Assembly (NCBI GenBank): GCA_947627405.1
Contig: CANQVY010000010.1
Location: 1 to 17,112, forward strand
Origin: an uncultured Bacilli bacterium
GTDB taxonomy: Bacteria > Bacillota_I > Bacilli_A > RF39 > UBA660
DNA: 17,112 nt
Reading direction: 5' to 3'
This document shows positions 17,022 to 17,112 of the stretch, one piece after another. The first letter of the stretch is position 1; each line of letters begins with the position of its first letter. The notes beneath the pieces were generated by a model. It saw nothing but the letters and a program-made list of their open reading frames with translations, was not told the DNA's origin and made no database searches. The position numbers and the translations under genes are program-made.

Positions 17022-17112
17022 TGGTAATAGAATATTATAAAATGAATCTTATAACTTATTTAAAATAATAAAAGAAAAATGTAGAAAATTATATTGTTGT
17101 ATGAGATAATAA

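Noticed and set aside
1..17112. Mycoplasma-type code (TGA as tryptophan)
   Set aside because: TGA ends the genes at 6616 and 11521, and tryptophan is encoded by TGG throughout.

Overview
The window is a very AT-rich stretch (well under 30% GC by eye) with ten protein-coding genes, all on the + strand and tightly packed. Strong AGGAG/GGTGAG-type ribosome binding sites precede most starts. TGA is used as a stop (genes ending at 6616 and 11521) and TGG for tryptophan, so the code is standard bacterial. This fits a low-GC Bacillota-, Fusobacteriota- or Mycoplasmatota-like bacterium using code 11. The sequence alone does not settle which. I see no tRNA, rRNA, insertion sequence, integrase or CRISPR array.

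Positions 1-6616 hold a DNA phosphorothioation (sulfur-for-oxygen backbone modification) cassette of the Ssp type, in the order sspD (5'-truncated by the window edge) - sspB (DUF4007) - sspC (large P-loop ATPase) - sspA (cysteine desulfurase). SspA would mobilise sulfur from cysteine, SspD would activate and transfer it, SspC would supply ATP-driven work, and SspB would nick DNA. The SspD has an additional C-terminal ferredoxin-like domain with eight cysteines.

Positions 6630-11521 follow without a break. They encode a PLD-nuclease/SF2-helicase fusion, a 62-residue protein overlapping both neighbours, a DndD-like SMC/AAA ATPase with a CxCG hook, and a 179-residue protein of unknown family. 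By position and domain content this is the restriction half of the system, comparable to the published SspABCD-SspFGH arrangement, in which the effector acts on unmodified invading DNA. I cannot assign the F, G and H letters gene by gene with certainty. Spacings of -10 to +13 nt from the first to the eighth gene indicate one transcription unit.

Positions 11563-15042 encode a 1159-residue protein that I do not recognise. It has a duplicated alpha/beta domain, a long coiled coil interrupted by a hydrophobic hairpin, and two winged-helix-like units at the C terminus. It starts only 41 nt after the cassette and may be a further component. Positions 15113-16897 encode a DUF4116 plus Sel1-repeat protein. 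It has its own good sigma-70-type promoter and is closed by a hairpin terminator at 16986-17021, so it is probably a separate unit.
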